The position numbers and the translations under genes were made by a program. Below the pieces are notes generated by a model. That model was given only the letters and a program-made list of their open reading frames with translations. It ran no database searches and was not told the origin of the DNA. From the NCBI GenBank assembly GCA_001644045.1, contig LUUF01000086.1:1-64000 (forward strand): a stretch of 64,000 nt of DNA, given 5' to 3'. Position 1 is the first letter of the stretch; every line of letters begins with the position of its first letter. Source of the DNA: Methylomonas methanica. GTDB lineage: Bacteria; Pseudomonadota; Gammaproteobacteria; Methylococcales; Methylomonadaceae. Positions 53,356 to 61,992 of this stretch are shown one piece after another.

Positions 53356-55695
53356 ATGAAAATCAAACTATATTGCGCGGTGGTCTGGGGGCTGGCACTT
53401 GCGCTCTCCGACGCAGCTCAGGCAGCCGACGAAAAGCCGGCGACCGAAGCCGCCGCGCCCGCCGGACAATCGAAATCCAAACTCTGGTCGTATCAGCCGG
53501 TTAAAGCGCCGGCTGTTCCCGAAGTGCAACAGAAAGATTGGGTGAGAACCTCTATCGACGCTTTTGTGTTGGCACCCCTGGAAGCCAAAGGCATCAAGCC
53601 TTCGCAAGATACCGACCGCGCTTCCTTCATCCGCCGGGTTACGCTGGACGTATGGGGCGTAATCCCAGCGCCGGAAGAAGTCGATACGTTTGTTAACGAC
53701 AAATCGGCCGATGCTTACGAAAAATTGGTTGACCGTTTGCTGGCTTCGCCGAAATACGGTGAGCGCCAAGGGCGTAAATGGCTGGATTTGGCGCGTTATG
53801 CCGACAGTACCGGTTTCCAGAACGATAACGACCGCTTGAACATGTGGCGTTACCGCGATTACGTGATTAGCTCATTTAATCAGGACAAGCCGTACAGCAA
53901 ATTCATTCAGGAACAATTGGCCGGCGACGAATTGTGGCCGGGCGACGAACAAGCCTTGGTTGCTACCGGTTTCATGGCGCAATTCCCGGACAACAGCAAC
54001 TCCCGCGACTTGGTACAGCGTAAATACCAAATTACCACGGATATTACCGATACCGTGGGCAAGGTGGTGCTGGGTCAAACCGTGGAATGCGCGCGTTGCC
54101 ATAACCACAAATTCGACAAGATCAGCCAGAAAGATTATTTCTCGCTGCAGTCGTTCTTTGCCAATGTTGCACCGGTAGACAATATCCCCGCGAAGAAAGG
54201 TGAAGTGGAAAAAGCCTACGAACAGCAGTACGCCAAATGGGAAGAGGCGACTAAAGATATTCGCGCCAAGAAAAAGGCCATTATCGATACGCACAGGGAA
54301 GAGGCGCTTAAATATCACAAGGAACGTTATTTGACCGACTCGCGGGAAGCGATCTTTAAACCCAAAGAGCAATGGAACGCTCGCGACCGTTGGGTAAACC
54401 ATCGCTTGGCTAACGTTACCGACGAAGCCAGTTTGGAATCGTATTTCCGTGAAAAAGGCGAAAGTACCGATGCTAAAACTCGCGATCCAAAGATTGCCGA
54501 GCAATGGGCCGAGTTGGAAAAACTGGATAAAGAACTTAAAAAATTCAACGATCTAAAACCAACCACCTCCTCCAACACCATTTCGGCGATGACCGAACTG
54601 GGTCATCCTGATGCACCGCCTAGCTACGTGTTTGCGGTGGGCGATCACGAAAAACCGTTGGAAGAAGTGCAACCGGCGTTCCCGGAAGCGATTACCGACG
54701 AAAAACCGGACATCAAGCCATTGCCGTTTTCTTCCGGTCGCCGTTCAGCGCTGGCTAAATGGATTACCAGCCCGACCAATCCTTTGACTGCTCGGGTATA
54801 TACCAACCGGATTTGGGACCAGTATTTCGGTAAAGGCATCGTTACCACCGTCAGCGATTTCGGTAAAGCCGGCCAAAAACCGACGCATCCCGAATTGCTG
54901 GATTACCTGGCGCACAAATTCGTCAACGACGGCTGGAGCGTGAAAAAACTGCATCGCGAAATCCTGTTGTCCAGCGTTTATCGCCAATCATCCGATTACC
55001 GCGAAGATGTAGCGCAAGCAGATGGCGAAAACCAGTTGCTGGCAGTGTTTCCGCGCCAACGTTTGGAAGCGGAGCAAGTCAGGGATTCCTTGTTAGCCGC
55101 GGCCGGCAAATTGGAAGAGAAAGTGGGCGGTCCTAGCGTTTACCCGCCATTGCCGAAAGCGATTAATACCGCCAGCGGTAACTTCCAGGGCGATCCGGCC
55201 TGGAAAACCTCCAAGGATGTTCACGATCAGAACCGCCGCAGTTTGTACATCTTTACCCGGCGCAGTATCCCTTATCCGATCCTGGACTCCTTCAACATGG
55301 CGTCGCCGCAGGAAGCGCACAGCAAACGCGAGGTAACCACCACGCCGCTGCAAGCGCTGACCTTGTACAACAGCGAACTGATTTTCGATTGGTCCAAATC
55401 CTTGGCCGGCCGAGTAATCAACGAGGCGGGTGAAGACGAAGAAGATCGGATCAGCAGACTGTATCAAATCCTGTTTGCGCGGCAACCGAACGATGGTGAA
55501 AAAGAGTCGCTGCAGGCCTTCTTGAATGAACAGGAAGCCATCATTCGCGCCAAGGCAGCGGATGGCAAATTTGAAGTGAACGTGCCGGCCGGCGTTAGTA
55601 AGGACAAGCCGCTGGGTGACCCCGTCAGAGCAGCTGCATTCGTGGATTTGGTCCACGTCGTAGCCAACTCCAACGAGTTTATCTACCGGTTTTAA
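53356..55695 (+). CDS. DUF1549/DUF1553 protein with one c-type haem motif (planctomycete-type)
   Basis: A 779-residue exported protein from the ATG at 53356, which has GGAGG seven bases upstream; an earlier in-frame start at 53299 has none. After a signal peptide (residues 1-23) the DUF1549 domain spans about 60-270 (SIDAFVLAPLEAKGIKPS, RRVTLDVWGVIPAPEE, KWLDLARYADSTGFQND) and ends with CARCHNHKFD (Cys245, Cys248, His249), a haem c site. A charged helical insert follows (about 290-390), then DUF1553 (about 440-740; NPLTARVYTNRIWDQYFGKGIV, HPELLDYLAHKFV, LLSSVYRQSS). The N-terminal PSCyt1 cytochrome domain usual in planctomycetes is missing. It always pairs with DUF1501 proteins, as here. Biochemical role unknown. 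Confidence 0.88.
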   Translation: MKIKLYCAVVWGLALALSDAAQAADEKPATEAAAPAGQSKSKLWSYQPVKAPAVPEVQQKDWVRTSIDAFVLAPLEAKGIKPSQDTDRASFIRRVTLDVWGVIPAPEEVDTFVNDKSADAYEKLVDRLLASPKYGERQGRKWLDLARYADSTGFQNDNDRLNMWRYRDYVISSFNQDKPYSKFIQEQLAGDELWPGDEQALVATGFMAQFPDNSNSRDLVQRKYQITTDITDTVGKVVLGQTVECARCHNHKFDKISQKDYFSLQSFFANVAPVDNIPAKKGEVEKAYEQQYAKWEEATKDIRAKKKAIIDTHREEALKYHKERYLTDSREAIFKPKEQWNARDRWVNHRLANVTDEASLESYFREKGESTDAKTRDPKIAEQWAELEKLDKELKKFNDLKPTTSSNTISAMTELGHPDAPPSYVFAVGDHEKPLEEVQPAFPEAITDEKPDIKPLPFSSGRRSALAKWITSPTNPLTARVYTNRIWDQYFGKGIVTTVSDFGKAGQKPTHPELLDYLAHKFVNDGWSVKKLHREILLSSVYRQSSDYREDVAQADGENQLLAVFPRQRLEAEQVRDSLLAAAGKLEEKVGGPSVYPPLPKAINTASGNFQGDPAWKTSKDVHDQNRRSLYIFTRRSIPYPILDSFNMASPQEAHSKREVTTTPLQALTLYNSELIFDWSKSLAGRVINEAGEDEEDRISRLYQILFARQPNDGEKESLQAFLNEQEAIIRAKAADGKFEVNVPAGVSKDKPLGDPVRAAAFVDLVHVVANSNEFIYRF

Positions 55696-55799
55696 CGATA
55701 CATACGACTCGGTCTGAGTGGGCGTCCGCCGAATCGGCGGGCGCTTTACCGAACCCGAAGTAGTTGCCGACATAAAATTATATTCAAGAGGTTTAGATA

Positions 55800-57263
55800 A
55801 TGAACAACAAATCACGTCGAGATTTTTTAGTAAAAACCGGCTATGGCTTAGGCGGCTTGGCTGTCAGCGGTTTTCTGCCTGGCGGTGGCGTCATTGCCAG
55901 CGCCTTTGCGGACGATCCAGCCTTGCAAGCGTTGGCCGGTGCCAACCCCTTAGCGCCGAAAGCGCCGCATTTCGCGCCTAAAGCCAAAACCGTCATCTGG
56001 CTGCATATGTCAGGTGCCCCCAGTACGCTGGATTTGTACGACTACAAACCCCAGTTGGTCAAACAAGCCGGTACCGGTATTCCGGCGTCGTTTTTGCAAG
56101 GTATCAAAACCAGTACCCAAGGCGGCGTGACCAAATTGATCGCCACCAAACGCGACTGGAAACAGCACGGTCAAAGCGGCGCCTGGTTTTCCGACTGGCT
56201 GCCCAACCTGGCGGAACACGCCGACGACCTGGCCTTCATTAAATCCAGTGTGACCGTTGGGGCTACCCACGATATTTCCATCATGAAGTTGAACACCGGC
56301 GGCTTGAACCCCGGCCGGCCAACGCTGGGCGCCTGGGTGCAATATGCCTTGGGTTCCGCGAATCCGAATCTGCCTGCCTATGTGGTGTTGTATAACGACA
56401 AACGCGAACCACGCGGCGGTGTGACTAACTGGGAGTCCGGCTTTTTGCCTGCGGTATATCAAGGTACGCCGTTCCGTCCCGGCAATTCGCCGATTCTGCA
56501 TTTGAACAACCCGGAATATCTGGCTAACGCGGAAAAACGCCATGCGCTTGACCTGTTGAAACAGATCAACCAAACACATGCGTCCAACTATCCGACCGAT
56601 AGCGAACTGCAAGCCCGCACCGAGTCTTACGAACTGGCTTACCGCATGCAGGAAACCGCACCGGAAGCGGTCGACTTCAGTAAGGAATCTGAAGCGACTA
56701 AAGCGCTGTACGGCTTAAACGACGAAATCACCCGCCCATACGGCGAGCTGTTGTTGCGTGCCAGACGCTTAACCGAACGCGGCGTGCGTTTCGTACAGGT
56801 CGTATCCGGCCCGACCGACATCAAAGGCGACAGCCGTGATTGGGACGCGCACCAAAACATCGAAGACAACCACAGCAAGCATTCGAAAATTATCGACAAA
56901 CCGATCGCCGGCTTGTTGAAGGATTTGAAAGCCAAAGGCTTGCTGGATGAGACCCTGGTGGTGTGGACTTCCGAGTTCGGCCGTACGCCATGGAGCGAAT
57001 CCGGCGACGGCCGCGACCACAACCCTTGGGGTTACACGCAATGGATGGCGGGCGGCGGCGTAAAAGCCGGCTACACCCATGGCGGCACCGACGAGCTGGG
57101 CGTACAAGCCATCAAAGGTACCGAAGTCGATACCTACGATTTGCACGCCACTGTGTTGAACCAATTGGGTCTGGATCACTTGAAACTGATTTACAAGTAT
57201 CAAGGCCGTTCGGAACGTCCAACGGTGGTGTACGGCAAAGTGATCAAGGAATTGATTACCTAA
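55800..57263 (+). CDS. Tat-exported DUF1501 protein
   Basis: A 487-residue protein with a Tat signal (KSRRDFLVKTGYGLGGLAVSGF, residues 4-25). The body matches DUF1501, a sulfatase/alkaline-phosphatase-superfamily-like domain: AKTVIWLHMSGAPSTLDLYDYKPQ near residue 63, GGLNPGRPTLGAWVQYALG, GVRFVQVVSGPTD and VVWTSEFGRTPWSESGDGRDHNPWG, the last carrying likely metal ligands (Glu, Asp, His). It starts 104 bp after the DUF1549/DUF1553 gene; the two families are a conserved pair, most abundant in Planctomycetes and Verrucomicrobia. Both would sit in the periplasm. Their reaction is not known. Confidence 0.9.
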   Translation: MNNKSRRDFLVKTGYGLGGLAVSGFLPGGGVIASAFADDPALQALAGANPLAPKAPHFAPKAKTVIWLHMSGAPSTLDLYDYKPQLVKQAGTGIPASFLQGIKTSTQGGVTKLIATKRDWKQHGQSGAWFSDWLPNLAEHADDLAFIKSSVTVGATHDISIMKLNTGGLNPGRPTLGAWVQYALGSANPNLPAYVVLYNDKREPRGGVTNWESGFLPAVYQGTPFRPGNSPILHLNNPEYLANAEKRHALDLLKQINQTHASNYPTDSELQARTESYELAYRMQETAPEAVDFSKESEATKALYGLNDEITRPYGELLLRARRLTERGVRFVQVVSGPTDIKGDSRDWDAHQNIEDNHSKHSKIIDKPIAGLLKDLKAKGLLDETLVVWTSEFGRTPWSESGDGRDHNPWGYTQWMAGGGVKAGYTHGGTDELGVQAIKGTEVDTYDLHATVLNQLGLDHLKLIYKYQGRSERPTVVYGKVIKELIT

Positions 57264-57622
57264 GTTCGGGCTTTAGAGTCTTACCCGAAGGCGTGGCGCT
57301 TTCGGGTAAGCGATTCGCCGAGCGGGCTATTTGCCGGTGCAACGCGAATTTGAACCAATGTGGACATCTCTGAAATTCCTTCTTTATCAAACAGGGCGTT
57401 AGGACGACGCTGTCAGAGAGCAAGCGTTTATCCCGGCAAGGATGTTGGGTGGCCAATGGATGGCGAACCGGATTATCTCCCGGTAAAACGCGAAGCTGGG
57501 CCGTTGTGGGGGCCTTGGGTGACAGTGTTTCGTTTGAGTCCTGCTTGACGAAGAGGGAATTTTAGAGATGTTCTGAGAAAACAATTTAGTGCGGTATGTA
57601 ATACCGTGACAGGGTTAGTGAT
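57264..57622. other. Intergenic region with a hairpin
   Basis: About 360 bases. A strong hairpin at 57280-57310 ends the DUF1501 operon. The remainder has no supported gene, and I found no sigma-54 element before the 57623 gene. Confidence 0.55.
57280..57310 (+). terminator. Terminator-like hairpin after the DUF1501 gene
   Basis: CTTACCCGAA (57280-57289) and TTCGGGTAAG (57301-57310) form a perfect 10-bp stem with an 11-base loop, 16 bases past the stop codon. No T-run follows, so termination may be inefficient. Confidence 0.6.
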
Positions 57623-58009
57623 ATGCGAAAGACGATTTATCTTTTCGGAATTGGGTTAGTTCTCAGCAGCAGCGCGGTTATTGCCGAAAGCGAATTCGAT
57701 TTCGAAGAGTTAATGAATGATGTGGAAACCAAAATTCAGGAAGTGCAAAACAATATTGCCGCCAAGGACGCTAACACAGCGGTAACACAAGCCAAGCAAT
57801 TACAGGACGAATTCAAGCTGGTCGAAGGATTTTTTGCGAAGCGCGGCAATGCCGACGATGCCACGCATAACGCCAAGGAATATCAGGATAAGGCGGCGAA
57901 TATTCAGAATGCGCTATCTGCCGGCGATTTCGATACGGCTGCCGTTGCCGCCAACGACTTTTCCAAACAATGCCGCGGCGCCTGCCACGACAAATACAAA
58001 CCCCTCTAA
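57623..58009 (+). CDS. Small cytochrome c'-like protein with a CX3CH haem motif
   Basis: A 128-residue exported protein with a signal peptide (residues 1-21, ending AVIAE) and a helical-bundle body. It ends QCRGACHDKYKPL, i.e. Cys117-x3-Cys121-His122. A C-terminal haem site before a Lys/Tyr-rich tail is the layout of class II cytochromes, but the normal motif is CXXCH; the extra residue is clear in the DNA (TGC CGC GGC GCC TGC CAC). CX3CH haem sites are rare. It may be a haem protein needing standard or special maturation, or may have lost haem. It is the first of a run of redox genes, 10 bp before a peroxiredoxin. Confidence 0.72.
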   Translation: MRKTIYLFGIGLVLSSSAVIAESEFDFEELMNDVETKIQEVQNNIAAKDANTAVTQAKQLQDEFKLVEGFFAKRGNADDATHNAKEYQDKAANIQNALSAGDFDTAAVAANDFSKQCRGACHDKYKPL

Positions 58010-58019
58010 TTGAACGCAT

Positions 58020-58610
58020 ATGAAAAACCTAATTTTGAAAAGCCTGCTGCCCGCCGTATTTGCTTTGCCGGTGATGGCCGCGCTACCGGAAGGCCATCCG
58101 GCCCCGGATTTTCAAGCGCAAGCCTCCCTGGCCGGCAAGGCTTTTAATTACACGCTGGAGGACGCTTTGAAAAAAGGCCCGGTAGTCGTGTATTTCTATC
58201 CGTCCGCTTATACCGGCGGTTGTAATTTGCAGGCGCATAGTTTTGCGGTTAATCACGAAAAATTTGCCGCGGCCGGTGCCAGCATTGTCGGTGTATCGCT
58301 GGACAGCATCGAACGCCTGAACGACTTTTCCGCCGACCCTAATTACTGCGCCAGCAAATTTCCGGTGGCATCCGATGCCGACGGCAAAATCTCCGGCAAT
58401 TACGATATTGCCGTGAAAGCCGCCGCGCCGGGTAAAACCGATAGCCGAGGCGTGGAAATTAATCACGGCTTTGCCGAACGCACCACCTTCGTGGTCACGC
58501 CGAACGGCAAAATCGCCGCGACCTTGGGCGGTTTGAAGCCCGAAGAAAATGTCGCCAAAGCGCTGGAAATCGTGGAAAAGCTCGCCGCTGATCGATCGAA
58601 GGCGAACTAA
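58020..58610 (+). CDS. Exported peroxiredoxin (first of a pair)
   Basis: A 196-residue thioredoxin-fold protein with a signal peptide (residues 1-20). The peroxidatic Cys68 lies in YFYPSAYTGGCNLQ, with the conserved Pro61 and Thr65 (P-x3-T-x2-C), as in PrxQ/AhpC-type peroxiredoxins. A second Cys occurs in NYCASKFP near residue 112. The location in the periplasm is unusual, since most peroxiredoxins are cytoplasmic. It lies 10 bp after the CX3CH cytochrome and 2 bp before cytochrome c4, so periplasmic electron supply from those cytochromes is a possible inference. A paralogue follows at 59388. Confidence 0.88.
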   Translation: MKNLILKSLLPAVFALPVMAALPEGHPAPDFQAQASLAGKAFNYTLEDALKKGPVVVYFYPSAYTGGCNLQAHSFAVNHEKFAAAGASIVGVSLDSIERLNDFSADPNYCASKFPVASDADGKISGNYDIAVKAAAPGKTDSRGVEINHGFAERTTFVVTPNGKIAATLGGLKPEENVAKALEIVEKLAADRSKAN

Positions 58611-58612
58611 GC

Positions 58613-59335
58613 ATGGGGTTTTGCCGTTGGCTATTCGCTGTGACGCCAGAAACCAAACCCCGCAGAGCAAGAGCACATTGGCGCCGCCGCAGTCAGTGGC
58701 TGGCCGTTAGCACGTTTGCGTTGTTGGCCTCGGCGAAGACCGTATTTGCCGAGCAGGGCGCTGAGCTTTCCTTGCAGCGCATCGGCAGCGGCAACCCGGT
58801 CGCCGGTAAACAAAAGTCGGCCGACGAACGGTGCCAGGAATGTCATGGCGAGGACGGCAATAGCGGCGATGTCAGAATTCCCAGCCACGCCGGTCAATAT
58901 GCCGGTTATCTGGTTAAACAGCTCAGCGATTTTAAATCCGGCGCCCGCAGCCACGAAATCATGAATGTGATGGCCGCCGATCTGACTCAAGAAGACATGG
59001 CCGACATCGCCGCGTATTTTGCCAGCCAGAAAGTCATGCGCGGCGACAGGATTGCCGACAATCCGCTCGCCAAAAATTTGTTCGTAAACGGCGATGCGGC
59101 GCGGGATTTACCCGCGTGCGCCAGCTGCCACGGTGAAAACGGTAAAGGCAAGATTGCGGATAACGTCATTTACCCGGTGATCGGCGGACAACGCCGGGTT
59201 TATCTGCGCAGTCAATTGACCAACTGGAAGTTGGGCGAACGCAAGAACAGCCCGGAGGCCGTGATGAACAAGGTCGCCAAGTCGTTGAACGACGACGAAC
59301 TGAATGCCTTGGTCGAATACCTGTCGGGCTTGTAA
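58613..59335 (+). CDS. Dihaem cytochrome c4
   Basis: A 240-residue protein with a long charged N-terminus, a hydrophobic signal or anchor near residues 27-44 (WLAVSTFALLASAKTVFA) and two haem c domains. The first has CQECHGEDGNS at 74-78, the second CASCHGENGKGK at 169-173; the second ends with the VIGGQRRVYLRSQLTNWKLGERKN pattern and Met ligand region of c4 cytochromes. Cytochrome c4 carries electrons from bc1 or other donors to oxidases and other periplasmic enzymes. It is nested between two peroxiredoxin genes with minimal gaps, suggesting a shared transcript and redox link. Confidence 0.9.
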   Translation: MGFCRWLFAVTPETKPRRARAHWRRRSQWLAVSTFALLASAKTVFAEQGAELSLQRIGSGNPVAGKQKSADERCQECHGEDGNSGDVRIPSHAGQYAGYLVKQLSDFKSGARSHEIMNVMAADLTQEDMADIAAYFASQKVMRGDRIADNPLAKNLFVNGDAARDLPACASCHGENGKGKIADNVIYPVIGGQRRVYLRSQLTNWKLGERKNSPEAVMNKVAKSLNDDELNALVEYLSGL

Positions 59336-59387
59336 CGAGATGAGCGTGCCGCCGGCAGCTTATTCCCATCCTTTTTACGGAGTTGAT

Positions 59388-59978
59388 ATGAAACGTTTTG
59401 TTCTGGGTAGCGCACTATTGCTGTTAGTCGCGTTTTCGGCGCTGGCCGGTTTGCAAGAAGGCGATGTGGCTCCGGATTTCAATACTCAAGCCTCGTTTGC
59501 CGGCAAGCCGTTTGCCTATTCCTTGAAAGAAGCGCGCGGCAAAGGCCCGGTGGTGGTGTATTTCTATCCGACTGCTTACGGGCGCGGCTGCAATATTCAA
59601 GCAAGAACCTTTGCGATCAATCACGACAAATTCGCCGCCGCCGGCGCGACTATCGTTGGCGTGTCCTTGGACAGCATCGAGCGTTTGAACGAGTTCTCGG
59701 CCGACCCTGAGTACTGCGCCAGCAAATTTCCGGTGGCTTCGGATGCGGACGGCAAGATCGCCAATGCCTACGGCTTGAGCGTCGATGAATCCAAAACCGG
59801 GCGCTTGGACAGCCGCGGCGTGCAAGTCAATCACGGGTCTATCGCCCGGACCACATTTGTAGTTTCGGCGGAGGGCAAGATCGTCGCCAGCGTCGGCGAC
59901 TTGCAACCCGCCGAAAATGTCGAAAAGGCCTTGGCGATTGTGCAAGGCCTGGGCAAGTCCGCACAGGCTGGCCAATAG
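59388..59978 (+). CDS. Exported peroxiredoxin paralogue with altered active-site loop
   Basis: A 196-residue protein from the ATG at 59388, with GGAG six bases upstream; an upstream in-frame ATG lies inside the cytochrome c4 gene. It has a signal peptide (residues 1-20) and is about two-thirds identical by eye to the protein at 58020, including NEFSADPEYCASKFPVASDADGKI. The peroxidatic Cys68 is kept but the loop reads PTAYGRGC, so the conserved Thr65 two residues plus one before Cys is Gly. In known peroxiredoxins that Thr (or Ser) orients peroxide, so activity may be reduced or different. Confidence 0.87.
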   Translation: MKRFVLGSALLLLVAFSALAGLQEGDVAPDFNTQASFAGKPFAYSLKEARGKGPVVVYFYPTAYGRGCNIQARTFAINHDKFAAAGATIVGVSLDSIERLNEFSADPEYCASKFPVASDADGKIANAYGLSVDESKTGRLDSRGVQVNHGSIARTTFVVSAEGKIVASVGDLQPAENVEKALAIVQGLGKSAQAGQ

Positions 59979-60067
59979 CGGTTTAAGGACGCGTGCAGTA
60001 GGGGGAGAAGTGCAAGCTTATTTTCAACGGATAGTGTCATCAACAAAGGGTGTTTAAGAGGGCGGCA

Positions 60068-61708
60068 ATGAAGAAGTCTTTAAATTGGTTGTTATATGAA
60101 ACCCACCGCTGGCTGGGGGTGGTGTTGGCTTTGTTCATGTTTTTCTGGTTTTTTACTGGCATCGCGATTATCTATTCGACGCCGACCACGCAAAGCCGCA
60201 GTCAGCAATTGGCGCACGCGGAAAGCCTGGCGCCCGAAGCCGGCTGGTTGAGCCTGGGCGAAGCCTGGGATCGCAGTACCGAGCAGCGCAAGCTGTTTGC
60301 CGCGCAACATAAATCCAAGCCGGCAAACATGGGTGAACATGGCGCGCAGGCTAAAACCGAAGCGGGCAATGGCGTCGAACAGGCTGTCGGTATAGCCGAT
60401 GCACGCTTAGTGAGACGTAACGACGAGCCGTTTTGGCTGGTGGAAGATACCAAAGGCGCGCGCTTCGCGTTGTCGGCGCTAGACGGCAGCTTACGCGAAA
60501 CCTCGGTGGAGCAGGCGCTACGCATCGCCGATGACTGGTTCAAACGCGACGGTATTAACCATAACTTGCAAGTAGTGGAAACGGTGGAAGCACCCATTAT
60601 TCTGCGCAATCAGGATGCCTTGCGGCCGTTTCATCGGGTAGCAAGCGACGATGGCGACGAGCTGCTGATTTCTGCGCGTACCGGCGAAGTGCTGCATGCC
60701 TCGACCCGCGTCGATAGGGCGTTTTACTATGCCGGCAACTGGCTGCATTTATTCAAGCCCCTGGAAGCCATCGGTCTGGGGCAATATCGCCACGATGTGC
60801 AATTGTGGTCCGGCTTGGGCGCGACTATCGCGTGCATCACCGGTTTGATCATCGGCTGGTTGCGCTGGCGGCCGGGTTTTAACGGCAAGCCTACCTACTC
60901 GCAAGGCCGCACGCAACCGTATCGCGAATTTTGGTTCAAATGGCATTTTTGGAGCGGTTTGATTGGCGGTACCGTCGCGCTTTCCTGGGCGCTGAGCGGA
61001 TTTATCGACACCAATCCCGGCAAATTATTTTCCGAAGCCAATCCGACTCGGCAAGAATTGAACCGTTATTTGGGCAAGGTGTTACCCGATGCGATGCGCA
61101 ATTGGCAACCTGGACCGCTTAATACGGCCGAGGGTAACGACATCGTCGAACTGGGCTGGCGGCGCTTGGGCGGCGAAGCGGTATTGCTGGCATACGGACG
61201 TGATGGTCAAAGGTTACCGCAAACCGTGGCGGGCGCGGCGCCTATATTCAATAAAGTATCGCTAACCGCCGCGATTAACCGGGTGGCGGAGGATACGCCA
61301 ATCGCCAGCCAGGAATTATTGGACGACTACGACAGCTATTATTACCCGCGGCATAATCAAAGCTTGGTGGAAAAACCCCTGCCGGTGGTGGCCGTGCAAT
61401 TGGCGGACGAAGCCGGCACCCGGTTTTATCTGGACCCGCAGGACGGTAGTTTGCTAGCCAAGCTGGATCGCAGTCGCCGGGTGTTTCGTTGGCTGTATTC
61501 CGGATTGCATCATTGGGATTTCGGTTGGCTGTATCACCGGCCGATTTGGGACGCCTGGATGTTGACCTGGGTGGGTTTCGGTTTGGTGCTGGGTGCCAGT
61601 TCGCTGGTGGTGGGCTGGAAAAGACTGGTCAAAACCTTTAAGCCGAAAAAACGCAAAGTGGCCGGACCGCAGTCCGTGCTGGAACTGGCAACGGAAACCC
61701 GCAGCTAA
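60068..61708 (+). CDS. PepSY-associated transmembrane protein (possible reductase)
   Basis: A 546-residue protein from the ATG at 60068 with GAGGGCGG upstream; a GTG at 60050 is possible but less likely. It has the PepSY_TM layout: N-terminal helix WLGVVLALFMFFWFFTGIAIIY, a periplasmic PepSY-containing loop, a helix pair around residues 255-330 (GLGATIACITGLIIGW; SGLIGGTVALSWALSGFI), another PepSY segment and a final helix near 500-520 (MLTWVGFGLVLGASSLVVGW). Conserved His residues in the helices (HRWLG, HLFK, HFWSG, HHWDF) suggest haem ligation. Relatives are linked to iron or siderophore-related reduction. It begins 90 bp after the peroxiredoxin. Confidence 0.82.
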   Translation: MKKSLNWLLYETHRWLGVVLALFMFFWFFTGIAIIYSTPTTQSRSQQLAHAESLAPEAGWLSLGEAWDRSTEQRKLFAAQHKSKPANMGEHGAQAKTEAGNGVEQAVGIADARLVRRNDEPFWLVEDTKGARFALSALDGSLRETSVEQALRIADDWFKRDGINHNLQVVETVEAPIILRNQDALRPFHRVASDDGDELLISARTGEVLHASTRVDRAFYYAGNWLHLFKPLEAIGLGQYRHDVQLWSGLGATIACITGLIIGWLRWRPGFNGKPTYSQGRTQPYREFWFKWHFWSGLIGGTVALSWALSGFIDTNPGKLFSEANPTRQELNRYLGKVLPDAMRNWQPGPLNTAEGNDIVELGWRRLGGEAVLLAYGRDGQRLPQTVAGAAPIFNKVSLTAAINRVAEDTPIASQELLDDYDSYYYPRHNQSLVEKPLPVVAVQLADEAGTRFYLDPQDGSLLAKLDRSRRVFRWLYSGLHHWDFGWLYHRPIWDAWMLTWVGFGLVLGASSLVVGWKRLVKTFKPKKRKVAGPQSVLELATETRS

Positions 61709-61808
61709 CCCCGGTCTGACCAAAAATGATCTGGCGGGATGATTCTCGCCAGCGTCAATTAGCTATTGATTAGCCAGATCGCAGGCAGTTAACTTTTAAT
61801 ACATCCTC

Positions 61809-61826
61809 GGCCGCCGTTCGGCGGCC
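61809..61826 (+). terminator. Hairpin terminator after the PepSY gene
   Basis: GGCCGCCG-TT-CGGCGGCC is a perfect 8-bp stem followed by TCTTTCGGTTT, 100 bases after the PepSY stop. It plausibly ends the redox operon. Confidence 0.7.
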
Positions 61827-61992
61827 TCTTTCGGTTTCGTCCGGATCGATCCTACCGTCCTCAACCCATTCCGACCCGGTTTACTCTGCTGTGCGAGCGA
61901 TTCAACGCTTTTTGCATAGGCACAATACCGAGCAGCAAACGGCTAAGTCACATAGAATGGCGAATGTTGAAATTCAAGATGAGGCACAGGCT

